Shown: positions 47,282 through 58,856, numbered from the stretch's first letter. The stretch is DNA of 64,000 bases from Neorhizobium huautlense (GCF_002968575.1 NZ_PVBM01000001.1:62001-126000), one strand, 5' to 3'. Numbers and translations: made by a program. The notes: generated by a model from the letters alone, not told the origin.

Positions 47282-48613
47282 TCAAAAACTTTCCTTCAGC
47301 CATTGACCGACGCGGGCCAGCCGGCCGTTTCCGCTGCCAAGCGAAGCGATCAGCCCGCTTTGCGAAGCATGTGTTTCCATGTCCGCGACCTGCGGATAGA
47401 TCATCAATCCGACCGCAGTCGAAAAAGCCGGCCCCTTGGCTGCCGCCGGCAGACCCGAGACGCCCATCGGGCGGCCGATACGGACGTTGCGCGCTAGGAT
47501 ACGGCGAGCCGTTTCGGAAAGACCCGTCAGCTGGCTGGCTCCCCCGGTGAGCACGACACGTTTGCCGACGATCGGGCTGAATCCTGACTTCTGTATGCGA
47601 TCCCGGATGAGCTCCAACGTCTCTTCGATCCGGGCCCGAACGATGCGGGTGACGAGGGAACGCGGCACCTGGGTCGGCTGATCACGATCGTCCTCGCCAA
47701 TCGGCGGAACGGAGATCACGTCGCGTTCGTCACCGCTGTTTGCGAGCGCCGAGCCGTGAACGACCTTCATGCGTTCCGCGTCTTCGATCCGGGTCGAAAG
47801 GCCGCGTGCGAGGTCGGTCGTGACGTGATGCCCGCCGAGGCTGATTGCGTCGGTGTGAACGAGCTTGCCTTCGGCGAAGACGGAGATCGTGGTGGTGCCG
47901 CCGCCCATGTCGATTGCCGCACAGCCGAGTTCCACCTCGTCATCGACGAGGGCGGCAAGGCCGCTGGCGTAAGGAGTGGCGACAATGCCCTCCACCGAAA
48001 GATGCGCCCGGTTGATACACAATTCGAGATTCTTGAGGGTGGCGCGCTCGGCAGCGACCACGTGCATGTCGACCCCCAGTTCGTCGCCGAACATCGCCAG
48101 GGGATCGCGAATGCCCCGTTCGCCGTCCAGCGAGAAGCCGGTCGGCAAGGAGTGGAGAATGGCGCGGTCCTGACGCAGCGACTGCTGGCTGGCCGCAACC
48201 AGAACCTTCTTGAGGTCCGCCGCCTCGACTTCCTGGCCGCCTAGATCGATTGTGGCGGTATAGACGTCGCTCGCCAGCCGGCCGGCAGAGACGTTGACGA
48301 TGAGGCTATCAACAGTGAGGCCGGCCATGCGCTCGGCAGCGTCGACTGCAAGCCGGACGACGCTTTCTGCGGCATCCAGATCAGCGATAACGCCGGACTT
48401 CACGCCGCGCGAACGCTGATGGCCGATGCCGATGATCTCGATATTGTGGGTGCGGCCCGGCAATACCTGGCTTTCCTGACGCGGCGTCAGCCGGGCGATC
48501 ATGCAGACCACCTTGGTGGAACCGATATCAAGGACCGAAACAACATGCGAACGCTTGGAAGACAGAGGCTTCATGCGCGGCAACCCAAAGTGCGAAGAAC
48601 CAAAAACGCTCAC
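47282..48613 (-). CDS. ftsA: cell division protein FtsA
   Basis: FtsA, an actin-like ATPase, tethers FtsZ to the membrane. The 443-residue protein has the phosphate motif VLDIGSTKVVCMIA (about 27-40), the 1C domain, AAIDMGGGTTTISVF (about 224-238), VVLTGGASQL (about 362-371) and an amphipathic C-terminal helix (VGQWLKESF). An alternative ATG 13 residues in is possible. It overlaps ftsQ by 4 bases. Eighty-seven bases separate it from ftsZ, room for an ftsZ promoter. Confidence 0.96.
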   Translation of the reverse strand: MSVFGSSHFGLPRMKPLSSKRSHVVSVLDIGSTKVVCMIARLTPRQESQVLPGRTHNIEIIGIGHQRSRGVKSGVIADLDAAESVVRLAVDAAERMAGLTVDSLIVNVSAGRLASDVYTATIDLGGQEVEAADLKKVLVAASQQSLRQDRAILHSLPTGFSLDGERGIRDPLAMFGDELGVDMHVVAAERATLKNLELCINRAHLSVEGIVATPYASGLAALVDDEVELGCAAIDMGGGTTTISVFAEGKLVHTDAISLGGHHVTTDLARGLSTRIEDAERMKVVHGSALANSGDERDVISVPPIGEDDRDQPTQVPRSLVTRIVRARIEETLELIRDRIQKSGFSPIVGKRVVLTGGASQLTGLSETARRILARNVRIGRPMGVSGLPAAAKGPAFSTAVGLMIYPQVADMETHASQSGLIASLGSGNGRLARVGQWLKESF

Positions 48614-49563
48614 AACTGCTCTCCCTGCTTCTTCAGGGTCTTTGCCCGCGCCTCCAGGGCCTCCCTGCGGCGCTCCGTGGCGCCGGAAGTCAACTGGATG
48701 GTTGTGCGGTCTTCCAGACGCAGATCGACTGCGGCGACATCGCGCTCCAGCACACCCTGCTCCTTTTCAAGACGAGCGAGCACAGCCAGCGCCTTGCCGA
48801 CATTGGCTTCCGGTAATTTCAGCACGACACCGTTGTCGAGATGCAGATCCCAACGGCGGCTGGCGACACGAACATAGGCCTTGACCCGGCTTCTGAGCTC
48901 CGGCCAGGCAGACATTTCACCTTCGAACGAAGTAGCAGCGGTTTCCGCGTCACGTCCGACAAAGAGCGGAAGCGAAGCGAACTTGTTGTCGCGCAAAGGG
49001 GCGATGATGCTACCGTTCCTCTCAATCAGCGAAAGCTCGGAACCATGCTGCCAGATACCGAAAGCCTCGCGCTCTTTCAGCATAACCTCGATCGTCTTCG
49101 GGTAGACCTTGCGGACCTCCGCATACCGCACCCAGGGAAGCTCTGAAAGCTTGCGGCGCGCCGCATCGACATCGAGAGCGACGAGCGAGGTCGTACCATC
49201 AAGGCCAAGAAGCTGGAGAATATCGATTTCCGAGGTCTGGTCGTTGCCGGAGACACGCACGTCCTCGATGGCAAAGCCTGCGGCAGCTGTGGTTGCCTGA
49301 GCAACAGTCTGGGTATGGCCGCCCAGCGACATGCCATAGAGACCGACCACGGCGAAGAAGCCGAAAGTCGCAACCGTTCCGGTGTGCTCGGGAATATGGA
49401 TGCGCCCAGTCGCAAGGCTGACACAAAAACGTACGGCCCGACGCAACGGCCGCGGCAGCACACGCCGCTCCTCCGCACTGGAGTAAAGCCTCTGGGAACG
49501 GCCCTGCGGTCCATCCGCTCTTTTGCCGATCAACGCAAGCACGAAGCGTCCTCCACCATCCAA
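48610..49563 (-). CDS. ftsQ: cell division protein FtsQ
   Basis: FtsQ is a bitopic divisome protein. The 317-residue product has a cytoplasmic N-terminus (about 1-60), a membrane helix (about 64-85), a POTRA domain (about 95-165; [20 protein letters not shown]) and the FtsQ beta domain ending near 290. The C-terminal tail is basic and helical ([20 protein letters not shown]). The first ATG lies 34 bases inside ddl; an internal start is possible. The 4-base overlap with ftsA points to coupling. Confidence 0.94.
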   Translation of the reverse strand: MDGGGRFVLALIGKRADGPQGRSQRLYSSAEERRVLPRPLRRAVRFCVSLATGRIHIPEHTGTVATFGFFAVVGLYGMSLGGHTQTVAQATTAAAGFAIEDVRVSGNDQTSEIDILQLLGLDGTTSLVALDVDAARRKLSELPWVRYAEVRKVYPKTIEVMLKEREAFGIWQHGSELSLIERNGSIIAPLRDNKFASLPLFVGRDAETAATSFEGEMSAWPELRSRVKAYVRVASRRWDLHLDNGVVLKLPEANVGKALAVLARLEKEQGVLERDVAAVDLRLEDRTTIQLTSGATERRREALEARAKTLKKQGEQL

Positions 49564-50459
49564 CGGACGAGTTCACCAAACGATCGGCCGGCATGTGCGG
49601 CCATTTCAGGCACCAGCGATGTCGGAGTCATGCCTGGCTGGGTGTTGATCTCAAGCCAGATAACCTCACCATCCTCGGAGAAACGGTCGTCGTAGCGGAA
49701 GTCCGAACGACTGACGCCCCGGCAGCCCATCGCCTGATGCGCCTTAAGCGCTATTGTTTGAATCTTTTGGTAAACATTCGGTGAAATTTGCGCAGGAATG
49801 ACGTGCTTTGAACCACCTTGAGCGTATTTTGCATCATAGTCATAGAAAGCATTGCCGGTCGGAATGACCTCGGTCACACCGAGAGCCACATCGCCCATAA
49901 CGCCGCACGTCAGCTCCCGTCCGTAAATGTAACGCTCAACGAGAACCCGATCCCCGTAACGCCACTCGGCGGATCCGATCACCTGCGGCGGATGCGACTG
50001 ATTTTCCTGAACGATCACGACACCGAAGGACGATCCCTCCCGGACCGGCTTCACGACATAGGGAGGCGTAATCGGATGCACACCCCCTATCTCGAACCGA
50101 TCCATAACCCTGGCCTCCGCAACCGGAATCCCGGCCGCCTTGGCGACATGCTTTGCCTGATGCTTATCCATCGAAAGCGCAGAAGCGAGAACGCCGGAAT
50201 GGGTGTAGGGAATCTCCAGATATTCCAGGACACCCTGAATCGTACCATCTTCGCCAAACGGCCCATGCAAGGCATTAAAGGCCACGTCCGGCTTGATTTC
50301 GGAAAGGACGGCGGCGATATCTCGGCCAACATCGACGCGAGTGACGCGATAACCTTCGGATTGAAGCGCCTCGGCGCAGGCATTGCCCGAGGACAGGCTG
50401 ACAGGCCGCTCGGAGGAAAAACCTCCCATCAGAACAGCCACATGCTTGTCACTCATCAA
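49530..50459 (-). CDS. ddl: D-alanine--D-alanine ligase
   Basis: Ddl makes the D-Ala-D-Ala dipeptide for murein. The 309-residue ATP-grasp enzyme has [17 protein letters not shown] (about 5-21), [16 protein letters not shown] (about 61-76), the glycine-rich loop VREGSSFGV (about 139-147) and C-terminal SRSDFRYD and [15 protein letters not shown], which bind metal and D-Ala. The start may be the second ATG (50456). Ddl leads the unit ddl-ftsQ-ftsA-ftsZ; a TTAACCAT motif lies upstream. Confidence 0.96.
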   Translation of the reverse strand: MMSDKHVAVLMGGFSSERPVSLSSGNACAEALQSEGYRVTRVDVGRDIAAVLSEIKPDVAFNALHGPFGEDGTIQGVLEYLEIPYTHSGVLASALSMDKHQAKHVAKAAGIPVAEARVMDRFEIGGVHPITPPYVVKPVREGSSFGVVIVQENQSHPPQVIGSAEWRYGDRVLVERYIYGRELTCGVMGDVALGVTEVIPTGNAFYDYDAKYAQGGSKHVIPAQISPNVYQKIQTIALKAHQAMGCRGVSRSDFRYDDRFSEDGEVIWLEINTQPGMTPTSLVPEMAAHAGRSFGELVRWMVEDASCLR

Positions 50460-50564
50460 TCACTCCCGAAAAAAGGACTTCACGCTACGTTGCGGCGCTT
50501 GCGCCAGCCTTGTTCTTCAGCGATTCCCGCCACACCCAAGGCATGCCTATATTAGTGCCTCAAT

Positions 50565-50572
50565 ATGGTTAA
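50565..50572 (-). promoter_or_regulatory. TTAACCAT motif before ddl, possible CtrA site
   Basis: On the minus strand GTTAACCATATTGAGG lies about 106 bases before ddl. The ftsQ-ftsA genes are CtrA targets in Caulobacter, so a CtrA site is plausible, but only a half-site match is seen. Confidence 0.35.
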
Positions 50573-50690
50573 CAAACCGTTTACTTTCGTTAATGCCCCA
50601 GTTGAAATCCATTATTGTTTCTTTTGTTTCAGCATCTTAACAAGACTCTCTAATCAAGAAGATAAAAATAAGCCGATGGCAGTTAGATGC

Positions 50691-50722
50691 AAAAAAGCCC
50701 GCGGGAGGTCGTCCCGCGGGCT
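50691..50722 (-). terminator. rho-independent terminator of aqpZ
   Basis: AGCCCGCGGGA and TCCCGCGGGCT form an 11-base perfect stem, followed by TTTTTT on the minus strand. It separates aqpZ from the ddl unit. Confidence 0.92.
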
Positions 50723-50747
50723 GTTTAGTGGCCGGGAAGAATCGCGG

Positions 50748-51434
50748 TTATTCAGCTTCTCCGACAGCCCTCCAGGCAATCGCGCCCAGTACCGCACCCA
50801 GGATCGGCGCTACCCAGAAGAGCCAGAGCTGGCTGAGCGCCCAGTCTCCCACAAACAGCGCCACGCCGGTGGAACGGGCCGGGTTGACCGAAGTGTTGGT
50901 GACAGGAATCGAGACTAGATGAATCAAGGTCAAAGCCAGGCCGATCGCCAGAGGGGCAAAACCAACCGGGAACCGATGGCTGGTAGCTCCCAGGATGATG
51001 AACAGGAAGAAGGCCGTCATCACCACTTCCATCACCAGCGCCGAAAGGAGGGAATAGCTGCCGGGCGAATGCTCGCCATAACCGTTGGAGGCGAACCCGC
51101 CGAGCTGAAAATCAGCCTTGCCCGAAGCAACCAGATAAAGCACGGCGGCCGCTGCAACCGCGCCGGCCACCTGCGCGATGGCATATGGAATCAGGCTGGA
51201 GGCGGGGAACCGGCCTGCAACCATCAGGCCAATGGATACCGCCGGGTTGAAATGACCACCGGAGACGCTGCCTACCGCATATGCCATGGTAACGACCGTC
51301 AGGCCGAACGCCAGAGAAACGCCGAGAAGGCCGATGCCGACTTCAGGAAAGGCAGCCGCCAGAACTGCACTGCCGCATCCGCCGAACACCAGCCAGAACG
51401 TGCCGAGAAACTCGGCGAAAAGCTTCTTAAACAT
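50748..51434 (-). CDS. aqpZ: aquaporin Z
   Basis: AqpZ is a water channel of the inner membrane. The 228-residue protein has six membrane helices and both NPA motifs ([10 protein letters not shown] near residue 63 and [14 protein letters not shown] near 187), with the arginine after the second motif that forms the selectivity filter. The order FNPA / VNPARS points to a water-specific AqpZ rather than GlpF. It stands between murB and ddl inside the division cluster with its own terminator, and Sinorhizobium has the same insertion, so it is old. Confidence 0.94.
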   Translation of the reverse strand: MFKKLFAEFLGTFWLVFGGCGSAVLAAAFPEVGIGLLGVSLAFGLTVVTMAYAVGSVSGGHFNPAVSIGLMVAGRFPASSLIPYAIAQVAGAVAAAAVLYLVASGKADFQLGGFASNGYGEHSPGSYSLLSALVMEVVMTAFFLFIILGATSHRFPVGFAPLAIGLALTLIHLVSIPVTNTSVNPARSTGVALFVGDWALSQLWLFWVAPILGAVLGAIAWRAVGEAE

Positions 51435-51626
51435 CTTGTATCCCCCAAGAGCGCCGCCGGCCCCTGCCAGCGTGATGACTCGCTCAATGCCAGGGAATTA
51501 TCTGACCACTGCTCATGAATGCGCAATGAATGAGAAAATGCTCAAACGCGCCGCCATTCCAGGGGGATGCTGTTGGAAGTGTACCACGGGATTGGTGGGC
51601 CTGACGACGTCAGCCGAAGGCCCAGA

Positions 51627-52601
51627 TCATTCGGTCGTCACGCCCTGGAACGGTTTTACCTCACGTCCCGGCATAAAGATGCCGAGCCGTTTGATTTCCC
51701 ATTCGAGCTTGATCCCGGAATGTTCGAAGACCCTCGCCCGAACGGTCTCACCGAGATACTCGAGATCATAACCGGTAGCATGGCCGATATTGATCATGAA
51801 GTTGCAGTGGAGTGAAGACATCTGCGCACCGCCGCTCATCAGGCCCCGCCCACCTGCCTCGTCGATCAATTTCCAGGCGGAGTGACCTTCGGGATTCTTG
51901 AAGGTAGAACCGCCCGTCTTTTCCTTGATCGGCTGCACCGTCTCGCGATGCTGGCGAACCGTATCCATTTCGGCGCGGATCTTGGCCCGATCCTCCGCAT
52001 AACCTTCGAAGATCGCATGGGTGAAGATCAGGTCCGCCGCAGCCGATGAGTGGCGATAGGAATATCCCATGTCCGCCTTCGACAAGACATGCTTGTTGCC
52101 CTTCCGGTCGACTGCGTGGACCTCGACCACCCGGTCCGCCGTCTCGGTACCGTTTGCGCCGGCATTCATGCGAAGCGCACCGCCAATCGATCCGGGAATA
52201 CCGTAGTAGAAGGCAAAGCCTCCGATGCCGTTGTCCATCGCCATGGCAGCAATATGCTTGTCCGGGCAGATCGCACCGGCCCGGATGCGATTTTCGCCGA
52301 CAAGGTCGATACTGCCAAACCCCTTCGCCGAGAGCCGCAATACGACGCCGGGTATACCGCCATCGCGGACCAGGAGGTTCGAGCCGACTCCGACCACTGT
52401 CAGCGGCACGTCCTCCGGCAGGAGCTTCAGGAAGCTGACAAGATCGTCGACGTCATGGGGCTGGAACATGAGTTCGGCCAGGCCGCCGGCCTGGAACCAG
52501 GTAACACGATCCATTGGCGCATCGGGCGTAAGCCGCCCGCGCAGTTGATTGACGCCATCCCCCAGCGACGCCAGCAGCTTTTCCCCATTCACCTGTTTCA
52601 T
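51627..52601 (-). CDS. murB: UDP-N-acetylenolpyruvoylglucosamine reductase
   Basis: MurB reduces the enolpyruvyl group to give UDP-MurNAc, using FAD and NADPH. The ATG at 52601 overlaps the murC stop by 4 bases, which fixes the start; the product is 324 residues. FAD-binding motifs are seen in [14 protein letters not shown] (about 76-89), [19 protein letters not shown] (about 130-148) and SYRHSSA; the catalytic-site region is [21 protein letters not shown] (about 240-260, containing Ser and Lys). It is the last mur gene of the operon; aqpZ follows after 192 bases. Confidence 0.96.
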   Translation of the reverse strand: MKQVNGEKLLASLGDGVNQLRGRLTPDAPMDRVTWFQAGGLAELMFQPHDVDDLVSFLKLLPEDVPLTVVGVGSNLLVRDGGIPGVVLRLSAKGFGSIDLVGENRIRAGAICPDKHIAAMAMDNGIGGFAFYYGIPGSIGGALRMNAGANGTETADRVVEVHAVDRKGNKHVLSKADMGYSYRHSSAAADLIFTHAIFEGYAEDRAKIRAEMDTVRQHRETVQPIKEKTGGSTFKNPEGHSAWKLIDEAGGRGLMSGGAQMSSLHCNFMINIGHATGYDLEYLGETVRARVFEHSGIKLEWEIKRLGIFMPGREVKPFQGVTTE

Positions 52602-54013
52602 TCCTGTCGTCCCGATATGCTTTCCAGTTCCTTCGGCAAGGCAGCCGCCCATTGCGTGATGTTGCCAGCCCCCAGAAGAACCACGAAATCACCCGGTTTC
52701 GCAATGGCAGATACAATCGAAGCGAGTTCTATCGGCGACTCCATATGGCGAGCATCGCGATGGCCGCCCGAGCGGATCCGGGTGACGAGCGCCTCCGAAT
52801 TCGCTCCATCGATCGGCTCTTCCCCTGCCGCATAGACCGGCGCAAGAATGATGCTGTCGGCATCGTTGAAGCAGGTGGCAAAGTCCTCGAACAGGCTGGA
52901 CAGACGCGTATAGCGGTGGGGCTGATGCACAGCGATGATGCGCCCCTGACACGCTTCCCGAGCCGCCTTCAGAACCGCCTTGATCTCGACCGGGTGATGC
53001 CCGTAGTCATCAAAGACGGACACGCCGTTCCAGGTGCCCGTCAGCGTAAAGCGGCGCTTGACGCCGCTGAAGGCGGCAAGCCCCTTCCGGATATTTTCCT
53101 CTGAGATTCCTAGCCGATTGGCAACGGCGATCGCAGCCATGGCATTGGAAATGTTATGGCGCCCCGGCATGGGCAGCGCCAATTCCTTGAAGTTGAATAC
53201 CCGACCGGTGCGGCGGCGACGGATTTCGACGTCGAAGATCGATTTGGTACCTTCCATGCGCACATTGAAGAACCGTGCGTCGGCCTGCGGGTTTTCCCCA
53301 TAGGTGACGATCTTGCGGTCTTCGATCCGGCCGACCAGCGCCTGCACTTCCGGGTGATCAAGGCAGAGCACGCCAAACCCGTAAAAGGGCACGTTCTCGA
53401 CGAACTGCCGGAAGGCGGCGCGCACCGCATCGAAGTTGCCGTAGTGATCGAGGTGTTCGGGATCGATATTGGTGACCACTGCCACATCGGCCGGAAGCTT
53501 CAGGAAGGTACCGTCCGATTCGTCGGCCTCCACGACCATCCACTCGCCCTCGCCCATGCGGGCGTTTGTGCCGTAAGCATTGATGATGCCGCCGTTGATG
53601 ACGGTCGGATCAAGCCCACCGGCTTCCAGCAGCGTCGCGACCATCGAGGTCGTGGTTGTCTTGCCGTGCGTACCCCCGATCGCGATCGCATTGCGAAAGC
53701 GCATCAGTTCGGCGAGCATTTCGGCACGACGGACGATCGGCAGCGATTTCTCACGCGCAGCCATCAACTCCGGATTGTTCTTTTTGATCGCAGTCGAGAC
53801 CACGACCACTTCGGCGTCGCCAAGATTTTCTTCCCTGTGGCCGACGAAAACCGGAATGCCCTTGTCGCGTAGCCGCTGGACATTGGCACCATCTGCCTGA
53901 TCGGAACCCTGCACCTTGTGGCCGAGATTATGCAGCACTTCAGCGATGCCGCTCATCCCGATGCCGCCGATGCCGATGAAATGGACGAGCCCGATGGCCT
54001 TCGGCATCTTCAT
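52598..54013 (-). CDS. murC: UDP-N-acetylmuramate--L-alanine ligase
   Basis: MurC adds L-Ala to UDP-MurNAc. The 471-residue protein shows the N-domain [14 protein letters not shown] (about 14-27), the ATP loop [12 protein letters not shown] (about 112-123), [10 protein letters not shown] (about 180-189) and the C-domain motif [14 protein letters not shown] (about 365-378). It overlaps murB and murG by 4 bases each, a sign of translational coupling. Length is normal. Confidence 0.97.
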   Translation of the reverse strand: MKMPKAIGLVHFIGIGGIGMSGIAEVLHNLGHKVQGSDQADGANVQRLRDKGIPVFVGHREENLGDAEVVVVSTAIKKNNPELMAAREKSLPIVRRAEMLAELMRFRNAIAIGGTHGKTTTTSMVATLLEAGGLDPTVINGGIINAYGTNARMGEGEWMVVEADESDGTFLKLPADVAVVTNIDPEHLDHYGNFDAVRAAFRQFVENVPFYGFGVLCLDHPEVQALVGRIEDRKIVTYGENPQADARFFNVRMEGTKSIFDVEIRRRRTGRVFNFKELALPMPGRHNISNAMAAIAVANRLGISEENIRKGLAAFSGVKRRFTLTGTWNGVSVFDDYGHHPVEIKAVLKAAREACQGRIIAVHQPHRYTRLSSLFEDFATCFNDADSIILAPVYAAGEEPIDGANSEALVTRIRSGGHRDARHMESPIELASIVSAIAKPGDFVVLLGAGNITQWAAALPKELESISGRQE

Positions 54014-55134
54014 GTACGCACTCCCTTAAATTCTGCGATGGACCTGCGCTCGGCAATAGCCACAACCATGTCCGCAAGCAAGATCGCCGCATTGGGTCGT
54101 CCAGCCGATTTGGCGGCCGCCGCCATCTTTTCGAGGCGTTCAGGCTCTTTCATCGCCGCGGAGACGAGACTGGCCAGCCTCTCCGGCGAAAGCTCAGATT
54201 GCGGCACGACCTGCGCCCCGCCGGTCGCGACCAATGCCGCCGCATTCGCTGCCTGGTCATGATCCAGAGCATGCGGATAAGGCACCAGAATGGCCGGCCG
54301 GCCGATCACGGCTATTTCCGACACTGTCGAAGCCCCCGAACGGCAGATGACAAGATGCGCCGTCGCCAGACGCTCGGCCATGTCCGAAAAGAAGGAGGAA
54401 ATATCCGCCGGCGCCTTCAGCTTGGCAAAGCACGACGTCACACGATCCTTGTCTTCCGGGCGAGCCTGTTGGGTAACCGCGAGGCGGTCGCGCTCGCTTT
54501 GATCGAGAAGGCTGAGCGCCGTCGGCACGACCGAAGAGAAATACTGCGCGCCCTGGCTCCCGCCAAAGACGACGAGACGGAACGGATCGGCACCGCGGGA
54601 TGCCACATAGGGAACGGTTGAAGCCGCAAGGACCGCCGGACGCACCGGATTGCCGGTCGTCACGGTCTTGCCTGCATAGGGACCTTCGGTCTCCGGCAGG
54701 AAGCCGCCGGCGATCGCCTGAACCTTTCCCGCCAATGCCTTGTTGGCGCGGCCCATTACGGCATTCTGCTCGTGGATCATCGAGGGCACGCCCATGGACG
54801 TTGCGGCCATCAGCGGCGGCACGGTCGGATATCCTCCGAAGCCCACGACGGCGAGCGGTTTCAGCCTGCCGATCAGGCGGCGGGCGGCGCGAAGGCCCGT
54901 CCAGAGTCTCCAGCCGGTACGGGCGAGCGCCACCGGATTTTTCGAGCCCAGCGTGGCGGAAGGGACGACATGAATCTCTTCTGCCGGAAAGGTGCCGGCG
55001 AAACGCTCGGCGCGGCTGTCCGTGACGAGGTGGACGGAATAGCCCCGTGCCTTGAGCTCATGTCCGAGCGCTTCGGCCGGAAAAACATGGCCGCCGGTTC
55101 CCCCGGCGGCAAGAAGGATGATGCCTTTGGTCAT
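54010..55134 (-). CDS. murG: lipid II glycosyltransferase MurG
   Basis: MurG adds GlcNAc to lipid I at the cytoplasmic side of the membrane. The 374-residue GT-B enzyme has [13 protein letters not shown] (about 10-22), [15 protein letters not shown] (about 97-111), [12 protein letters not shown] (about 120-131), [11 protein letters not shown] (about 193-203) and the C-terminal [18 protein letters not shown] loop that binds UDP-GlcNAc. It overlaps murC by 4 bases and follows ftsW by 5. Confidence 0.97.
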   Translation of the reverse strand: MTKGIILLAAGGTGGHVFPAEALGHELKARGYSVHLVTDSRAERFAGTFPAEEIHVVPSATLGSKNPVALARTGWRLWTGLRAARRLIGRLKPLAVVGFGGYPTVPPLMAATSMGVPSMIHEQNAVMGRANKALAGKVQAIAGGFLPETEGPYAGKTVTTGNPVRPAVLAASTVPYVASRGADPFRLVVFGGSQGAQYFSSVVPTALSLLDQSERDRLAVTQQARPEDKDRVTSCFAKLKAPADISSFFSDMAERLATAHLVICRSGASTVSEIAVIGRPAILVPYPHALDHDQAANAAALVATGGAQVVPQSELSPERLASLVSAAMKEPERLEKMAAAAKSAGRPNAAILLADMVVAIAERRSIAEFKGVRT

Positions 55135-55139
55135 TCATC

Positions 55140-56294
55140 TTACTCCGCCGGCAGGCTTTGAGTGACGCGGAACAGGCTGCGCTCCTGCGCCCGCTTTTCC
55201 GGCCGGTGCCGCGTCAGCGCCAGAATGAAACCTGCGGTGACGCAGATCGCGATCATCGAAGAGCCGCCATAGGAGATCAAAGGCAGCGTCATCCCCTTTG
55301 CCGGCATGAGTTCGAGATTGACGCCGATGTTGATCATCGACTGCATGCCGACCTGTAGGACGAGACCTGCAACCGCGAAACGGTTGAAGTCGTTGCCTTC
55401 CTTGAAGGCATGATTCAGGCCGCGCAGAACGACGAAGGCGAAGATCGCAACCAGAGTCATGCAGAAGATGATGCCGAATTCCTCGGCCGCGACGGAGAAG
55501 ATGAAGTCCGTATGGCTGTCGGGCAGGATACGCTTGACGATGCCCTCGCCCGGCCCCTGGCCGAACCAGCCGCCCTGCAGGATCGCTTCATGCGCGGTTT
55601 CGATCTGGAAACGGTCGCCCTCGCCCGTCAGGAATTTGTCGAAACGGGAGGTGACGTGCGGCAGCATGTAATAGGCTGCGACGATGCCTCCCGCCCCGAC
55701 GCCGCCGAGCAGGAATATCCACAGCCACGGCATGCCGGCCATGAAGAACATGCCGCCCCAGACGACGCTGGTCAGGATCGTCTGTCCAAGGTCCGGCTGG
55801 GCGACCAGCAGTGCTGCGACAATGCCGAAAAGGATGATCGCGAAGAGGTTACCGGGGATTTCCGGCTGGCGTGCATGCTCGGCAAACAGCCAGGCGCAGA
55901 CGACGACGAAAGCCGGCTTCATGAATTCGGACGGCTGTATCGAAAAACTGCCGACCCCTATCCAGCGCCGCGATCCCTTGACCTCGACGCCGAAGAACAA
56001 CGCCAGCACCATCATAGCCAGCGAGATGACAAGCAGGATGACCGCCGTTCGACGGACCTGCCTCGGCGTCAGGAAGGACAGGCCGATCATCACCACAAGC
56101 GACGGCAGGAGGAAAAGCGCATGCCTCTCAACGAAGTGGAAGCTGTTGAGACCGATTCGCTCGGCGACGGCCGGAGAAGCCGCAAACGAGAGCATGAAGC
56201 CGATGCCCATCAGCAGCACAAAGGCGACCAGGAAGAAACGGTCGATCGTCCAGAACCAGTCTGCGAGCGGCCCTCGATCTGCGCGGCTTACCAT
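55140..56294 (-). CDS. ftsW: septal peptidoglycan polymerase FtsW
   Basis: FtsW is the SEDS glycosyltransferase that works with FtsI at the septum. The start is the ATG at 56294, two bases before the murD stop; the product is 384 residues, and 39 further upstream residues of the open frame overlap murD. About ten membrane helices are visible. SEDS signatures include GSRRWIGVGSFSIQPSEFMK (about 115-134), the external loop HTDFIFSVAAEEFG (about 267-280) and PLISYGGSSMI (about 340-350). The C-terminus is basic. Confidence 0.95.
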   Translation of the reverse strand: MVSRADRGPLADWFWTIDRFFLVAFVLLMGIGFMLSFAASPAVAERIGLNSFHFVERHALFLLPSLVVMIGLSFLTPRQVRRTAVILLVISLAMMVLALFFGVEVKGSRRWIGVGSFSIQPSEFMKPAFVVVCAWLFAEHARQPEIPGNLFAIILFGIVAALLVAQPDLGQTILTSVVWGGMFFMAGMPWLWIFLLGGVGAGGIVAAYYMLPHVTSRFDKFLTGEGDRFQIETAHEAILQGGWFGQGPGEGIVKRILPDSHTDFIFSVAAEEFGIIFCMTLVAIFAFVVLRGLNHAFKEGNDFNRFAVAGLVLQVGMQSMINIGVNLELMPAKGMTLPLISYGGSSMIAICVTAGFILALTRHRPEKRAQERSLFRVTQSLPAE

Positions 56295-56296
56295 CT

Positions 56297-57718
56297 TCAG
56301 CTTCCCTTTTTGGTCTCGACCAACATCGTGACGCCATCGAGAGCCGCGACATGGCCGACGAAGGAATCGCCGCGGACCTCGAAATTCTTGAACTGATCGA
56401 AGCTGGCGCAAGCAGGTGACAACATGACCGCAGAAGGCGCCGGGTCGATCCCGGCGTCCGCTGCGGCATGGATCACGGCTCTTTCGAGGCTGCCCGAAAT
56501 CTCGTAGGGCACAACCTCGCCGAGAGTTGCCGCGAAAGCCGGCGCCGCCTCTCCAATCAGATAGGTTTTCACGATACGGGAAAAGAGTGGAGCGAGGCTG
56601 ACTATCCCGCCTTCCTTCGGCAAACCGCCCGCGATCCAGTAGATCCGGTCGTAGCTGGAGAGTGCCGGCGCTGCCGCATCCGCATTGGTCGCCTTCGAAT
56701 CATTGACGAAAACCACCTGCCCGCCCGCGCGGTTCATCAATTGGCCGATCGGCTGCATGCGGTGCTTCAGTCCCGGGAAGGATTTCAGTCCGGCGCGGAT
56801 GTCGTCTCTGGACATTCCGACCGCGAGGCACGCGGCAATCGCGGCCGCGGCGTTCTGGGCATTGTGGCTGCCTCGGAGCGTCTGGATACCGTCGAGATCG
56901 GCGAGCAGCGAAGTCGTGCCTCCATGTGATTCGATGATCCGGCTGCCTTCCGCGTAAAAACCTTCGGCCACGACGTTGCGTTTGGAGATCCGCTTGACGC
57001 TCACGCCGGCGCGCTCCACCCGGTCGGCGATGAGCGCACAATAGGAATCGTCGACACCGACGACCGCGGTATCGCTGCCGGCTACCAGCCGCTCCTTGAT
57101 ATCCGCGTAATGCTGCATCGTGCCGTGCCGATCGAGATGGTCCGGCGTCAGGTTGAGTAGGATTCCGGCGGTCGGATTAAGCGTCGGGGCAAGGTCGATC
57201 TGGTAGGAGGAGCACTCGACGACGAAATAGCGTTCCGCCTTCGGCGGATCGAGGGTCAGGATCGCCGTACCTATGTTCCCGCCGAGTTGCACGTCGCGGC
57301 CGCTCGATTTCAAGATATGGGCGATAAGGGCGGTGGTCGTCGACTTGCCATTGGTGCCGGTGATGGCAATGAACGGGCAATCCGGCGCATGCGCCCGGCG
57401 TTCGCGAACGAAAAGCTCTACATCCCCGATGATCTCGACGCCGGCGGCATGGGCGAGATCGACGCTCCAATGCGGCTTCGGATGGGTAAGCGGCACGCCC
57501 GGCGACAGGACGAATGCAGCCTGCGCCGACCAGTCGATCGTGCGAAGGTCCGCGGTTGCAATCTCTTCGGCTCCAGCCTTCGCGACACTGTCCGGATTGT
57601 CGTCCCAGGCGGTAACATCCGCGCCACCGACAACCAGCGCCTTTGCGGTCGCGAGCCCGGATCCCCCGAGGCCGAAGAGAGCGACCCGCTTATCCTTGAA
57701 GGTGGTGACCGGAATCAT
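56297..57718 (-). CDS. murD: UDP-N-acetylmuramoyl-L-alanine--D-glutamate ligase
   Basis: MurD adds D-Glu to UDP-MurNAc-L-Ala. The 473-residue protein has [17 protein letters not shown] (about 12-28), the ATP loop [14 protein letters not shown] (about 119-132), [11 protein letters not shown] (about 188-198) and the C-domain [17 protein letters not shown] (about 437-453). It is located between mraY (6 bases) and ftsW (2 bases), so it is part of one transcript. Length is normal. Confidence 0.97.
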   Translation of the reverse strand: MIPVTTFKDKRVALFGLGGSGLATAKALVVGGADVTAWDDNPDSVAKAGAEEIATADLRTIDWSAQAAFVLSPGVPLTHPKPHWSVDLAHAAGVEIIGDVELFVRERRAHAPDCPFIAITGTNGKSTTTALIAHILKSSGRDVQLGGNIGTAILTLDPPKAERYFVVECSSYQIDLAPTLNPTAGILLNLTPDHLDRHGTMQHYADIKERLVAGSDTAVVGVDDSYCALIADRVERAGVSVKRISKRNVVAEGFYAEGSRIIESHGGTTSLLADLDGIQTLRGSHNAQNAAAAIAACLAVGMSRDDIRAGLKSFPGLKHRMQPIGQLMNRAGGQVVFVNDSKATNADAAAPALSSYDRIYWIAGGLPKEGGIVSLAPLFSRIVKTYLIGEAAPAFAATLGEVVPYEISGSLERAVIHAAADAGIDPAPSAVMLSPACASFDQFKNFEVRGDSFVGHVAALDGVTMLVETKKGS

Positions 57719-57724
57719 CTGGCC

Positions 57725-58828
57725 TCACCGGAGCTTGAGGGTCGAAAGGCCGAGCATGGCGAGACCGACGGCGATGATCCAGAAGCGGATCACGACCTGG
57801 CTTTCCGTCCAGCCGAGCTTTTCGAAATGGTGATGAATCGGCGCCATCAGAAAGACCCGGCGGCCGGTCATCTTGAAAAAGCCGACCTGGATGATGACCG
57901 AGAGCGTCTCCATCACGAACAGTCCGCCGATGATCGCCATGACGATTTCGTGCTTGGTGGCGACGGCGACCGAACCAATCAGCCCCCCGAGCGCCAAAGA
58001 ACCGGTGTCGCCCATGAAGATTGCCGCAGGCGGCGCGTTGAACCACAGGAAGCCCAGGCCCGCTCCGATCACCGCACCAAGGATGACGGCAAGTTCGCCG
58101 GTGCCGGGGACGAAGTTGATCTGCAGATAGTTCGCGAAGACTGCATTGCCGGCGAGATAGGCAATCACGCCGAACGAAGCCGCGGCGATCATCACCGGGA
58201 CGATCGCGAGACCATCGAGGCCGTCCGTCAGGTTAACCGCATTGCCGGCGGCAACGATCACGAACCCGCCGAACAGCACGAAAAAGACACCAAGATTGAT
58301 GATCAGATCCTTGAAGAAGGGAAAGGCGATGGAAGTACCGAGAGTCGGGTTGGTCGCCGAGCCGCTCGCCAGCGCCATACGCATCATGAAGAAGACCGCG
58401 ATGCCTGCGATGACAAACTCGATTCCAAGTCTCGCCTTGCCTGAAAATCCCTTTTCCGTCTGCTTGGTGACCTTCAGATAGTCGTCGTAAAAGCCGATCG
58501 CACCGAAACCGAGCGTGACGAGCAAGGTCGCGACGACGTAGACATTGGACAGATCGGCCCAAAGCAACGATCCGCCGACGATACCGGCAAGGATCATCAG
58601 TCCGCCCATCGTGGGCGTGCCAGCCTTCTTGAAGTGAGTCTGCGGACCGTCGGCGCGAATCGGCTGCCCCTTGCCCTGCCGAACGCGCAGCGAAGCGATC
58701 ATTTGCGGGCCGAAGAGGAAGACGATCAGGGCCGACGTGAAAAGGGCGGCACCGGTCCGGAACGTGATGTACCGGAACAGGTTGAAAAATTGGAAATGGT
58801 CCGCCAGTTCCACAAGCCAGATCAGCAT
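57725..58828 (-). CDS. mraY: phospho-N-acetylmuramoyl-pentapeptide transferase MraY
   Basis: MraY transfers phospho-MurNAc-pentapeptide to undecaprenyl phosphate, making lipid I. The 367-residue integral membrane protein has about ten helices. Catalytic Asp are in [13 protein letters not shown] (about 112-124, the DDYLK motif) and [13 protein letters not shown] (about 195-207); the His-rich loop is [13 protein letters not shown] (about 332-344). It lies 28 bases after murF. Confidence 0.97.
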   Translation of the reverse strand: MLIWLVELADHFQFFNLFRYITFRTGAALFTSALIVFLFGPQMIASLRVRQGKGQPIRADGPQTHFKKAGTPTMGGLMILAGIVGGSLLWADLSNVYVVATLLVTLGFGAIGFYDDYLKVTKQTEKGFSGKARLGIEFVIAGIAVFFMMRMALASGSATNPTLGTSIAFPFFKDLIINLGVFFVLFGGFVIVAAGNAVNLTDGLDGLAIVPVMIAAASFGVIAYLAGNAVFANYLQINFVPGTGELAVILGAVIGAGLGFLWFNAPPAAIFMGDTGSLALGGLIGSVAVATKHEIVMAIIGGLFVMETLSVIIQVGFFKMTGRRVFLMAPIHHHFEKLGWTESQVVIRFWIIAVGLAMLGLSTLKLR

Positions 58829-58856
58829 TCAGCGCCCTTTCTCAAGCCGCATCTCA

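Noticed and set aside
45386..47497. 703-residue plus-strand frame over ftsZ
   Set aside because: It is rich in Arg and His, as expected for the complement of the Pro/Ala/Gln-rich FtsZ linker, and has no domain.
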